58,317 nucleotides of DNA from a virus: positions 1 to 58,317 of IMG/VR virus record IMGVR_UViG_3300045051_000401; one strand, given 5' to 3'. The position numbers and the translations under genes are program-made. The notes under the pieces were generated by a model. The model saw only the letters and a program-made list of their open reading frames with translations. It was not told the origin of the DNA and made no database searches. Below are positions 1 through 8,257 of this stretch, piece by piece; the stretch's first letter is position 1; every line of letters starts with the position of its first letter.

Positions 1-127
1 GCCCGGCGGTATGCGTACTGCTACCGCTCGTTTTGCGGGGAAGAGGGGCCGCTTTCCGATGCGTCCAATATCGTATCGGTTGATGATGGTGTGGGCTCGG
101 TTACGCTGTCGAACTTCAATGCGGTTA
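1..127. repeat. Terminal direct repeat (circular assembly overlap)
   Basis: The first 127 bases are identical to bases 58191-58317. The reading frame of the tail gene that starts at 57741 continues without a break across the junction into position 1. A 127-base exact overlap is the size expected from a k=127 de Bruijn assembler closing a circle, so this is most likely an assembly overlap and not a biological terminal repeat. The unit genome would be 58,190 bp. Confidence 0.9.
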
Positions 128-1215
128 CGCCAACCGGCTATTACATTACCCATAAGCTCATCTACCGGGCCAATACCGGGTCAAGCAGTACCGGTTGGCA
201 GCTGGTGGCCACTGTTCCGATCGGTGATGCAACCTATGTCGATACCAAGCTGGCCAGCGCACTATCAGAGATCTGCCCGTCTGAGGATTGGATTGCACCA
301 AACGCGGGGCTCAAGGGGTTAATCTCTCACCCTGGCGGCTTTCTGGTCGGTTTCTATGACAACGTGCTCTGTTTCTCCGAGGCATATCTGCCGCACGCCT
401 GGCCGGCCGCGTATCAGAAGGTTGTGGACAGCACCATCGTTGCGATCGGGGTCTTTGGCAATACTATTCTGGTGACAACCACCGGTATGCCCTACCTGCT
501 GACCGGGGAGAACCCGGCCAGCATGACGCAGCCGGAGAAGCTGGAGCGGGGTGAGGCGAGTATCAGTAAGCGGAGTTTTGTGGATCTGGGGTATGCCTGC
601 GCCTGGGCCGGTCCATCCGGCTTATGGCTGGCCTCAACCGGATCCGTGGTGATGGTGACGGAAGGGATAATGAAACCGGCGAACTGGCAGGCGCTGCTCA
701 CTTCGATCGGAGCCAACAGCGGCAATCTGCTCGGGACGCGCTACGGGACAACCTATATCGGTTTCGGTACCACCGGCTGCTTTATCTTTGATGCAGCTAC
801 CGGCGATTACTCTACGTCCGATATCGTGGCCACGGCCGCGCATTACGACAAGGCTACCGGCAAGCTGTATCTGGTGGTGAACGGGGCGATCGTTGAATGG
901 AACGCCGGCGCCACGAAAAAGACAATGGTGTGGAAGTCCCGGCCGGAACGGCTGCAATCCCCTGACAATATGGGGGTGCTGCAGCTCTTCGCCGGCTCGT
1001 ACTCGCCGGCACCGACAGTCAAGGTGTACGCTGATGGCGTCCAGATAAAGCACAAGGGGGTACCGTACACGGTTACCGTAACCAGTGACGATCCGGTCAA
1101 GCTGCCCGGAGGCTATACGGCGGATGCCACCTATGAGGTTGAAGTCACCAGCACGGTGGAGATCGTGCCGCCGATCCTGCTGGCCACCTGTATGCTGGAG
1201 CTGGGGAATGAGTAA
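1..1215 (+). CDS. Tail hub-like structural protein, 3' part
   Basis: This is the C-terminal 404 residues of a 554-residue protein that begins at 57741 and crosses the circular junction in frame. The join lies in a segment rich in aromatics and Cys (YAYCYRSFCGEEGPLSD, near residue 155). This Y-x-Y-x-x-R-x-x-x-GEEG-x-S pattern resembles beta-rich virion proteins found after the head-tail adaptors in podoviruses. It is followed with an 8-base overlap by the host-specificity gene, which supports a tail role. The exact function (tail tube, hub or nozzle) is inferred from position only. Confidence 0.7.
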   Translation, partial: ARRYAYCYRSFCGEEGPLSDASNIVSVDDGVGSVTLSNFNAVTPTGYYITHKLIYRANTGSSSTGWQLVATVPIGDATYVDTKLASALSEICPSEDWIAPNAGLKGLISHPGGFLVGFYDNVLCFSEAYLPHAWPAAYQKVVDSTIVAIGVFGNTILVTTTGMPYLLTGENPASMTQPEKLERGEASISKRSFVDLGYACAWAGPSGLWLASTGSVVMVTEGIMKPANWQALLTSIGANSGNLLGTRYGTTYIGFGTTGCFIFDAATGDYSTSDIVATAAHYDKATGKLYLVVNGAIVEWNAGATKKTMVWKSRPERLQSPDNMGVLQLFAGSYSPAPTVKVYADGVQIKHKGVPYTVTVTSDDPVKLPGGYTADATYEVEVTSTVEIVPPILLATCMLELGNE

Positions 1216-4093
1216 CCTGCCCATTATACCCTCACCGCCGAATTCGGAAGGGCCGTATATAACGCGGCTGGTCAATTCGTTGCGGGATTGGGCCTCAAAG
1301 ATAGCGGCCGAGGGTGGTTATGTCACGCGCACGTCTGTCGGGCAAGATGTGGAAAGCGCTTTGAGTGACGGCGCTGCCGGGTACCTGTTTGATTCAACCA
1401 TACCGCCCCAGCTGGAAAACCTCGTCGTGACCGGGGCGTTTCGCGTCATCATCCTGGAGTGGGATGCGCCGCGCTCCCGAATCGGTTACGTGGAGATCTG
1501 GCGGGCCGAGGTTGATGATCTGGGTATGGCGGTGAAGATCGATACCACCGAGGCGGGGATGTACGCGGACACGCCCGAGTATGCTACCCTGTCGAAGAAT
1601 TACTATTACTGGATCCGGGCCGTCAGTCGCGCCGAGATAAGCGGACCGTACAACGCCACGGCCGGCACGGTTGGCCATACCGCCAATGATCCGGCCTACA
1701 TGATCGATCTGCTCTCCAAGTCTCTCGATACGGTTACGCCTACCGTTAATGCGGTGGATCTGGTGTTTGCAGCCGAGCGCTTTGCGCTGAGAATGTCCAG
1801 CAGCACGCCCGGTACCTATGAGTACCCCTTTATCGTGGCGCAGGTACCGGGGCAGCCGGCCGGAACAAATGCCGTCTTTATGAACACGGCCTACATCAAA
1901 GAGGGAACAATTACCAATTTAATGGTGCAGAGCCTGGCGGTTGACAAGATTACCGCCGGTAACCTTTCTGTAGCCATGAACTTTACCACCGGCGGCCTGG
2001 CCAAGAGCAACAATTACAGTGCGGGCATTGCCGGGTGGCAGATAAAAGCCGATGGTACGTTTCAGTTCAACAAAGATGTGAACACCTATTTTAAATACGA
2101 TGGGACAAACTTCGCGTTTAAAGGGGTTGTCATCTTTACAAGTGGGTCGGGCGGGTATGCAAATCTGTCGGATCGTCCTACGTCATTGAACGGGATCTCA
2201 AGCGGGGAGTACAATACCCTGATAGCGGCGTCCACCAACGCGGCCAATGCCATTACCGCAGCATCAGACGCCCAGACGGCCGCCAATGCTGCCAACGCCG
2301 CGCTGACGGATATCGCCTCGGATAGTCTGCTGACTCCGGATGAAAAGCCGCGCGTCATTCAGGACCGGGACGTAATTGTTGCCGAGCAAACCGGCATTGA
2401 TACGCAAGCCTCAGCCTATTCGATCACGTCAGAAAAAACCGCCTATGACAATGCGGTTGCGGCGCTGGTAGCCTATCTGGCCACGCTGACAACGCCGGTG
2501 TCCTGGTATGCACTGAACGGAAACACCACCATTGTCGGAGCTACCTTCCGGCAAAAGTTCGCAGATGTTTACGCGACCAGGCAGACCTTGCTCAATGCGA
2601 TCGCGGCCAAGGCCAAGGCACTGGCCGATGCCGCACAGAGCACCGCCAATACTGCGGCAAGCAACGCCTCAACCGCCATAACCAATGCGGCCACGGCCAA
2701 CGCCCTGCTGGCTGATATCGCCTCTGATGCCAAACTGACCGCCGTGGAAAAGCAGGCGGTGCAAACCGAGTGGAATGTAATCGTCGCGGAGAAAGCGGGG
2801 ATCGATACTCAGGCGGATGATTTCGGGATAACGCGGACCACTTACGACGCCAACTATACGACTCTAAGCAATTATTTATCGCCGCTGCTGGCCAACCTCA
2901 CCACAACCTCAGATATCACCGCTGCGACGTTCCGGGACAATTTCAAGAACTATTACACGGAGCGGACCGCGATTCTTAATGCGATCGCGCAGGCTTCCAG
3001 CAATACCCGGAAGAACCTGGTGCAAAACGCCGGCTTCTCGGTCATGGATTGGGAGATCAACACTGTTGGCGGTACCACGGTTACGTGGGGTTTGAATTAT
3101 ACCTCGTGGTGTGTGCCTGGGTATGGCTGCGTGTACTGTCAGGAAATGACGCGGGTGGCCGGATCCTACAGCGAAATCAAGAGCCGGCTGATCGCGGTGC
3201 GGGGTGGTACCCGGTATGAATTCTATGCCTACATAGGCGCTCACCGGACCACCGCACAGGTGTTTGTCTATTTCTATGATGCTGCCGGCGCCGTCATTAC
3301 AAATTCGACGCTGTACGATAACGCCTCGTATGTTGGCGGTGTGACGGTCGGGACATTCAAGCAGGCCGGCGGATTTGTGACGAGCCCGGCTAATGCTGTC
3401 GGAGCCCGGCTGATTATCCGGAAAAATGCCACCGATTCCGGCCAGACTAACTCATTCCTGTTTGGGCTGATGCCGTATTTTGGCTTGGCGCTGGCGTCTC
3501 AAACGGTGCTTTCGACGTGGGATCTGGGGCCGGCCTCGTTTTTGAGCATGGCGGAGCAGTGGGTCCGGCCGGGGCAGACAACAATTGATGGCAATAAGAT
3601 CTACACCGGTGATGCGTATGTCGATACGCTGCAGATCAAAGGACAGGCTGTTACGTTTCCGATGCAGGCGAGCCGGTATACTCAGCAGAGTGCTACGGGA
3701 GGGTCATCTAGTTCCGGGAGTCTGTCTATAACATCGACAGCCAGTGTTTCGAATATGGCACTTAGCGGAGCGAGTACTCTTATTCAAGCAAATATGAGTG
3801 GCTCTGCGCAAGTCTGGACACATAACTATTCTGGCTGCACTTGGTCAGTTAGGTTTGTTATTCTTGATGGAAGTACTGAAGTTTATAGTTTTTATCCTCA
3901 GCCGACGACTGCAAAGAATGATGGGAATTACACCAGCTATGTGTATAGCATAGCTAGGAATATCATGATAACTCCTTCAGCGGGTACGCACAGTTTCTCT
4001 TTGAAACTAGTGTTGGTATCCACAGAGACTGATGGTGATTCAACTATATATATTGATGAAGTTTCTCTGTTAGTAATGGAGGTCAAGCGATGA
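1208..4093 (+). CDS. Host-specificity / tail fibre protein (gpJ C-terminal-like)
   Basis: A 961-residue protein. The ATG at 1208 is chosen over an upstream in-frame ATG at 1085 because it overlaps the preceding stop and has GGAG eight bases upstream. Residues 60-170 resemble a fibronectin type III-like domain (the WDAPRSRIGYVEIWRA segment). The middle has an Ala-rich coiled-coil stretch and two copies of a roughly 130-residue repeat beginning L-x-DIASDxxLTxxEK, encoded near 2290 and 2700, followed by GIDTQA and TTYxxx segments; such repeats are common in phage tip proteins with DUF1983-like regions. The last 130 or so residues are encoded by clearly AT-richer DNA from about 3690, suggesting a swapped receptor-binding tip. 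Receptor recognition is inferred. Confidence 0.75.
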   Translation: MSNLPIIPSPPNSEGPYITRLVNSLRDWASKIAAEGGYVTRTSVGQDVESALSDGAAGYLFDSTIPPQLENLVVTGAFRVIILEWDAPRSRIGYVEIWRAEVDDLGMAVKIDTTEAGMYADTPEYATLSKNYYYWIRAVSRAEISGPYNATAGTVGHTANDPAYMIDLLSKSLDTVTPTVNAVDLVFAAERFALRMSSSTPGTYEYPFIVAQVPGQPAGTNAVFMNTAYIKEGTITNLMVQSLAVDKITAGNLSVAMNFTTGGLAKSNNYSAGIAGWQIKADGTFQFNKDVNTYFKYDGTNFAFKGVVIFTSGSGGYANLSDRPTSLNGISSGEYNTLIAASTNAANAITAASDAQTAANAANAALTDIASDSLLTPDEKPRVIQDRDVIVAEQTGIDTQASAYSITSEKTAYDNAVAALVAYLATLTTPVSWYALNGNTTIVGATFRQKFADVYATRQTLLNAIAAKAKALADAAQSTANTAASNASTAITNAATANALLADIASDAKLTAVEKQAVQTEWNVIVAEKAGIDTQADDFGITRTTYDANYTTLSNYLSPLLANLTTTSDITAATFRDNFKNYYTERTAILNAIAQASSNTRKNLVQNAGFSVMDWEINTVGGTTVTWGLNYTSWCVPGYGCVYCQEMTRVAGSYSEIKSRLIAVRGGTRYEFYAYIGAHRTTAQVFVYFYDAAGAVITNSTLYDNASYVGGVTVGTFKQAGGFVTSPANAVGARLIIRKNATDSGQTNSFLFGLMPYFGLALASQTVLSTWDLGPASFLSMAEQWVRPGQTTIDGNKIYTGDAYVDTLQIKGQAVTFPMQASRYTQQSATGGSSSSGSLSITSTASVSNMALSGASTLIQANMSGSAQVWTHNYSGCTWSVRFVILDGSTEVYSFYPQPTTAKNDGNYTSYVYSIARNIMITPSAGTHSFSLKLVLVSTETDGDSTIYIDEVSLLVMEVKR

Positions 4094-4458
4094 AATTCGC
4101 AGTTTATGATAAAGCTACTGGTGAGATTCTTAAGCATGTCAGTGGGCCTCCAGATCATGTGGCTGAACAGGTTGGGGATAACGAAGAGTTCTATTTGAAC
4201 TGCCCAGAGTCTGCGACACGGATTGTAGATAATGAACCAGTCGCGGAGATCCAGATAAAGCATGAAGTTTCAGATCGCCTTCGAATTATGCGAAATCAGG
4301 CTCTTACGAACTGCGATTGGACGCAGCTGCTCGATGCGCCTCTATCTCCTGAAAAGCGGAAAGAGTGGGCAACCTATCGGCAAAGGCTCCGGGATATGGA
4401 TGTTACTGTTGCATTTGATAAAGCGGTTTGGCCACCGGTACCGATTTTGGTTGAGTAA
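4090..4458 (+). CDS. Tail assembly chaperone-like protein
   Basis: 122 residues, with its start overlapping the stop of the fibre gene (ATGA). The segment MRNQALTNCDWTQLLDAPLS followed by WATYRQRLRDM closely resembles the phage tail assembly chaperone family (PF16778-like), which has a conserved SDWTQ-x-x-D-x-P and WA-x-YRQ-x-LRD core. Such genes normally lie directly after a fibre or tip gene and help fold or attach it. The gene shares the low GC content of the fibre 3' end, so tip and chaperone probably moved together. Confidence 0.75.
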   Translation: MKFAVYDKATGEILKHVSGPPDHVAEQVGDNEEFYLNCPESATRIVDNEPVAEIQIKHEVSDRLRIMRNQALTNCDWTQLLDAPLSPEKRKEWATYRQRLRDMDVTVAFDKAVWPPVPILVE

Positions 4459-4502
4459 TTACTTTTGTTGCGGTAGCTGTTCAATATCATATTGAACGAG
4501 GG
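4451..4502 (+). promoter_or_regulatory. Repeated intergenic element, copy 1
   Basis: About 50 bp starting TTGAGTAATTAC, then TTTTGTTGCGGTAGCTGT, then a near-perfect 17-bp palindrome TTCAATATCATATTGAA at 4480-4496. It is almost identical to copy 2 at 26360 and partly conserved at 47080. Each copy lies just upstream of a structural gene, and this one spans the stop of the previous gene. It is probably a late promoter or operator. No clean sigma-70 -35/-10 pair with normal spacing is visible. Confidence 0.6.
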
Positions 4503-4512
4503 CAACGGCAGC

Positions 4513-4932
4513 ATGACGGAGCTGGAGATTGTAGAGGTATTGAAGTTCTTTCGCAGTTGCGGCGGGGTGTATAAGCGCTACCGGCCGTCAGTGGCGTACC
4601 GAATAATAGATTGCCTGGAGCGGGGCCAGTATCTGCTGGAACGTGACCAGGATGGCAGAATAGTTCAGGCGTGTTGTTACTGGAAGATCCGGGAGAGTGA
4701 TTTTGAAGCAGCAAAATTATACATCCACCCGGAGCAGCCATACAGCGGGCCTGTTTTCTATTTGACCGATTTCGCTTCAAAGAGCGGAGTCAAGCTGATG
4801 GCCGAGATAACGGCGCTGATCGAGGCAAAGGAACCGGGTACCAGCGTTTTCTGCTTTGAGCGAAAGGGGCGCTTTGTTGTCTGGGACAAGTTCAATAATG
4901 CCCTGCGACCGTGGATGGTACGGAGGGTTTAA
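4513..4932 (+). CDS. Hypothetical protein, possible acyltransferase-like fold
   Basis: 139 residues from ATG 4513, preceded by GAGGG; an in-frame ATG at 4492 lies inside the repeated element and is less likely. The pattern CCYWKIRESDFE and FYLTDFASKSGVKLMAEI is faintly like the GNAT or HlyC-type acyltransferase proteins found among phage virion genes, but I see no decisive motif. It stands first in the run of internal virion protein genes. Its last 20 codons are duplicated in degenerate form just downstream. Confidence 0.5.
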   Translation: MTELEIVEVLKFFRSCGGVYKRYRPSVAYRIIDCLERGQYLLERDQDGRIVQACCYWKIRESDFEAAKLYIHPEQPYSGPVFYLTDFASKSGVKLMAEITALIEAKEPGTSVFCFERKGRFVVWDKFNNALRPWMVRRV

Positions 4933-5004
4933 GTAAAAGAGGCGCTTTGTCGTCTCAGGTGAGTTCAAAAATACACTACGGCCGTGATGGCACGGAGGTT
5001 GATT
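4862..5004. repeat. Degenerate tandem duplication, unit about 70 bp
   Basis: The 3' end of the preceding gene (4862-4930) recurs in diverged form at 4936-5003: both have GGCGCTTTGT, AGTTCAA, CCGTG and ATGG followed by ACGGAGG. The second copy is noncoding for the original frame but supplies the GGAGG ribosome-binding site of the next gene, which in copy one encoded Arg codons. Confidence 0.6.
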
Positions 5005-5538
5005 ATGGGTGGCGGTGGTCCGGATCCGGAAGATTTTAACAAGCCGAACGAGGTTGAGAAAGCCAATACACAGATAGCGGTGAGGAACTTCAACGAATAT
5101 CTGAAAGACAAACCGGTAATCACCGGTTACCTGGAAGATATCAGCCGGGATCCTGCGGAAACAGCCAAGGCGGTACAAGGCGAGGCTGCTGCTGATCTGG
5201 CACAAAAGAACAAGTTTGTCCCAGGCAATCCTAATGCCGGTATGGGGCCGGATGTAGCAAAAGGGGCCACGCTCAACGCAAAGGTTATGAACGATCTCAC
5301 GGCGGACAGCGTTATGCAGCAAGCGGCCGCCAAGAAGTCCTATGTTGAGAACGCCATGGGGATCCAGAGCAGCGTGAATACCGCGCAGCAGGGCATGGCC
5401 AGGGACGCGGTTTCTCGCAATATTGCGGATGCCGAGGGTGATTATCAGTCACATGCGGCCACGCTGGGGGCGGTTTCGTCACTGGCGGGAGCTGCAAGCG
5501 GCATGGCCTACAACAACGCGACAGCGAAAAAGAAATAG
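5005..5538 (+). CDS. Putative internal virion protein
   Basis: 177 residues from ATG 5005, with GGAGG at 4994-4998. The protein is hydrophilic at its N-terminus (GGGGPDPEDFNKPNEVEKAN) and becomes Ala- and Gly-rich at its C-terminus. It is the first of four small-to-medium genes (5005-8241) of similar composition that precede the giant gene. In podoviruses this position holds proteins ejected with the DNA, hence the call. No known domain was recognised. Confidence 0.55.
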   Translation: MGGGGPDPEDFNKPNEVEKANTQIAVRNFNEYLKDKPVITGYLEDISRDPAETAKAVQGEAAADLAQKNKFVPGNPNAGMGPDVAKGATLNAKVMNDLTADSVMQQAAAKKSYVENAMGIQSSVNTAQQGMARDAVSRNIADAEGDYQSHAATLGAVSSLAGAASGMAYNNATAKKK

Positions 5539-5547
5539 AGGTGTGTG

Positions 5548-6192
5548 ATGGGATGGCAAGCGACAGGTAGGACAGGCACGCTACCGGGCTCTCCGGGTAA
5601 TCCGTATATGCCGGGACAACCAGAACGCCACGGCACTGAAATGATCAATACCGATACCGGTGAGATCCGCTGGGATTATCCCGGCCTGCGCGTGAACCCG
5701 GTACCACCGAGCATAAGCGGCACGTACAACGCTCAATATTCTCAAGCCCTGCAGAACATATCGAACAGCCAGCCGGGCGGCATACCGGGGCAGCTGAGTG
5801 AAGATGCCGCTCAGTCGGATCCGCGCGGCACCATGTCAAACGTCCTGCTCGGGATGAGTAATGACTTCTTCAGTACGGCGGTACCGATCAAGGACGATCT
5901 GATCAGTATGACCACCTATGACGGCAACAAGGGTATTGTTGGCGATTTGAAGAACCAGGGGCGGGCACAGGTTAAACAGGCGTTCAGCAATGCCGTGGAT
6001 CAGGCGGACCGGAGCGAGAAGCGCTACGGGATGCAGCTGACCAAGGAGCAACATGAGGCACAAAATAGCGCTCTGTCGAGCGGCCGGGCACTGGCTGAGG
6101 TCGATATGTCGAACCGGGCCACGCAGGTACAGCAGGATCTGAATAAACAGCTGGTGTCCGGTATGGGTAGCCCTACCGGGATAACCAAGTAA
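5548..6192 (+). CDS. Putative internal virion protein
   Basis: 214 residues from ATG 5548, preceded by AGAGGT; an in-frame GTG lies three bases upstream. The N-terminal half is rich in Gly, Pro and Ser. The C-terminal half (from about residue 130) is charged and helical with Gln-rich heptads. No known domain is visible. The ejection-protein role is inferred from its place between two similar genes. Confidence 0.5.
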   Translation: MGWQATGRTGTLPGSPGNPYMPGQPERHGTEMINTDTGEIRWDYPGLRVNPVPPSISGTYNAQYSQALQNISNSQPGGIPGQLSEDAAQSDPRGTMSNVLLGMSNDFFSTAVPIKDDLISMTTYDGNKGIVGDLKNQGRAQVKQAFSNAVDQADRSEKRYGMQLTKEQHEAQNSALSSGRALAEVDMSNRATQVQQDLNKQLVSGMGSPTGITK

Positions 6193-6204
6193 CAGGAGTC
6201 GATA

Positions 6205-6591
6205 ATGTCCAGCTTGATGGGTATGAATCGGTACTTTGCGGATGAGGGGTTGAAAGGGTTGGGCGAATCGTCCCGGCTGCAAACCACTCGGGAAAATACC
6301 AAAACACAGTTGGAAGCAGCACATGACGCCACGGTGAAGAGCACGACCGCCAGCATGGCCGGCAGCGGCGCTATGTTGGGTTATGCTGCGGCGCCAACGA
6401 TTGCCGGGATGATGGCCCCGGCAGCGTCAACGACAGCGGCAGCGGCAACCACAACGGCCGTGGCCGGCGGTACGACAGCTACCGCAGCAACGACCGGTAC
6501 CGAAGTAGGTTCTACGCTCGGTCCGGTTGGGGCGGTGGCTGGTTTGGCGATCGGTGCGCTGGCTGGTTGGCTATTCTCTGAATACAGTTAA
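6205..6591 (+). CDS. Putative internal virion protein with glycine-zipper helices
   Basis: 128 residues with a good ribosome-binding site (CAGGAG, nine bases before ATG). Residues 50-95 are dominated by Ala, Thr and Gly. The C-terminus, GPVGAVAGLAIGALAGWLF, is a Gly-zipper transmembrane-type helix. Hydrophobic proteins of this kind among ejection genes may help DNA cross the host membrane; that is inference. Confidence 0.55.
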   Translation: MSSLMGMNRYFADEGLKGLGESSRLQTTRENTKTQLEAAHDATVKSTTASMAGSGAMLGYAAAPTIAGMMAPAASTTAAAATTTAVAGGTTATAATTGTEVGSTLGPVGAVAGLAIGALAGWLFSEYS

Positions 6592-6603
6592 AGGGGTGAT
6601 GTG

Positions 6604-8241
6604 ATGGGATTCCAGGCGCAAAACTACGGCCGTGATTTCAATGAGGCGTTTACCGGGATGGGCAATTTTCTGACCGGTCAGCAGAAAGCGGCCGATGATC
6701 GGGAGCAGCGTCTGGTCGAAAACGACCGGGCGGAACGGACATTGAAGTCGCACGAGGCACAATCAGCGGCAGCGGTCGAGCATAGTAACGCCCAGACCAA
6801 CAAGATCAAGCGGGAAGAGGCTGCGGCCACGCTGCTGCAGGAAGCGGTCCCGGTGTATAGCAAGATCGCCAACGGTGAGGAAGTCAACGATGACGATGTG
6901 AAGGTGATGGCAAAGATGCGGGTCAATTACCCGTCTCTGACCAATAACCCGGACAACGCTACTCAGGAGATCCAGGATCACCAGCGGCTGATCAAGGCGG
7001 CGGAGTGGGCCAAGAGTATGCCGGCCAGTGATAAGCCGTTTTCCTTTGAGTACGGGGAAAACCCGGAGACAGATGCGGTCCTCGATGCGCTGAACCGGGT
7101 CAATTCTCCGGCCCGCTTCAAGACCTTTGTGGACAAGGACGGCTCGGTTACCGGAATTCCCGGATCCGAATACGCTACCGATCGTGTCCAGGCCGGCGCC
7201 GTTATCTCCGGTGATGGTCAGGCGTCAACGGCGGTGCGCTTCTCGATCGTGGACGGTAACGGCAATCCGATTTATGAGAAGGATCAGGCCGGCAATCCGG
7301 TCTATAAGACTGATGCCGCCGGCAAGCCGGTACTGGATGCCAACGGTAACCCGGTACCGAAGCTGAAACTGGTGGCGTCCAGTATTGGCGAAACCAATGA
7401 TCCGAATTCTCGGGTGAATTTTGTGCCGGCCGATGCCCAGATTATGAAATCGAAGCTGGCCCTGGAGCAGCTGCAGGCGGAAACCAAACTTACTCCGGAT
7501 CAGCGGGCGAAACTCAAGAAGGAGATCGAGACGGGCATGTATGGCCTGATACCGAATGGCGCCGAGAAGTTGCTGGCGTCACAGGTGAAGGATAATACAC
7601 CGATCGCGCTTGCTGATGGCGGGATGCTGGTGGGGCGTGACGGCAAGATCCTCGTGGAGAATCCCAAGGCGCCAGCCAGGGGTGAGCACATGAAATCTGA
7701 GGAAGGTGTCAAGGGGCGGCCCGGTTGGGTGCAGGATGTGTATACCGATGGCAACGGCAAGGAGATCCGCCGTGGTGAGCCCCGGCTGCAGTTCAATCCA
7801 CGTCAGGAACGGACCGGGAAAAGCGATAAGGAAATGGAGCGGGAGTCTCGCGCGGATATCGATAAATCGGTGGCCGAATACAACAAACGGCGCGCTGATG
7901 TCAATAAACGCCTCCGGGAAGCAAAGTCGGCTGGTGAAACGGACTTCAGCCAGATAAAGGAAGATCTGGAACAATTAAAGTCTGAATCAGAGGCGATCAC
8001 GGTCAAGATGGCCAACCATAAGAAAGACTTTGGCCGGGACTACACGCCAACCGCTGCCACAGCTCCGGCACCGAAACAGGGTGGCGGCATGGCCACGCCG
8101 CCGGCAGCGAATCAGCCGGCAGTAAAGCAGGCGGCAGCGCCGCAACCAAAAGCACCGGCCGGAATGTACGCGCGTAATCCGCAAACAAAGCAGCGGATAG
8201 TGTCGTATGACGGCGGCAAGTCGTGGCAACCAGCACAATAA
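6604..8241 (+). CDS. Putative internal virion protein
   Basis: 545 residues from ATG 6604, with AAGGGG upstream; an in-frame GTG sits three bases earlier. It is highly charged with long predicted helices. Residues 220-255 contain short tandem repeats of the D-x-AGNPVY-x-TDA type. A Pro/Ala/Gln-rich linker leads to a C-terminal ARNPQTKQRIVSYDGGKSW segment; I have the impression that similar endings occur in other phage virion proteins. It lies directly upstream of the giant gene with a 16-base gap. Ejection is inferred from context. Confidence 0.55.
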   Translation: MGFQAQNYGRDFNEAFTGMGNFLTGQQKAADDREQRLVENDRAERTLKSHEAQSAAAVEHSNAQTNKIKREEAAATLLQEAVPVYSKIANGEEVNDDDVKVMAKMRVNYPSLTNNPDNATQEIQDHQRLIKAAEWAKSMPASDKPFSFEYGENPETDAVLDALNRVNSPARFKTFVDKDGSVTGIPGSEYATDRVQAGAVISGDGQASTAVRFSIVDGNGNPIYEKDQAGNPVYKTDAAGKPVLDANGNPVPKLKLVASSIGETNDPNSRVNFVPADAQIMKSKLALEQLQAETKLTPDQRAKLKKEIETGMYGLIPNGAEKLLASQVKDNTPIALADGGMLVGRDGKILVENPKAPARGEHMKSEEGVKGRPGWVQDVYTDGNGKEIRRGEPRLQFNPRQERTGKSDKEMERESRADIDKSVAEYNKRRADVNKRLREAKSAGETDFSQIKEDLEQLKSESEAITVKMANHKKDFGRDYTPTAATAPAPKQGGGMATPPAANQPAVKQAAAPQPKAPAGMYARNPQTKQRIVSYDGGKSWQPAQ

Positions 8242-8257
8242 TAGATAAAGGGGTTGA

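Noticed and set aside
1-127. Biological direct terminal repeat
   Set aside because: It lies inside a coding gene and equals a common assembler k-mer length. A packaging-derived repeat would be coincidence.
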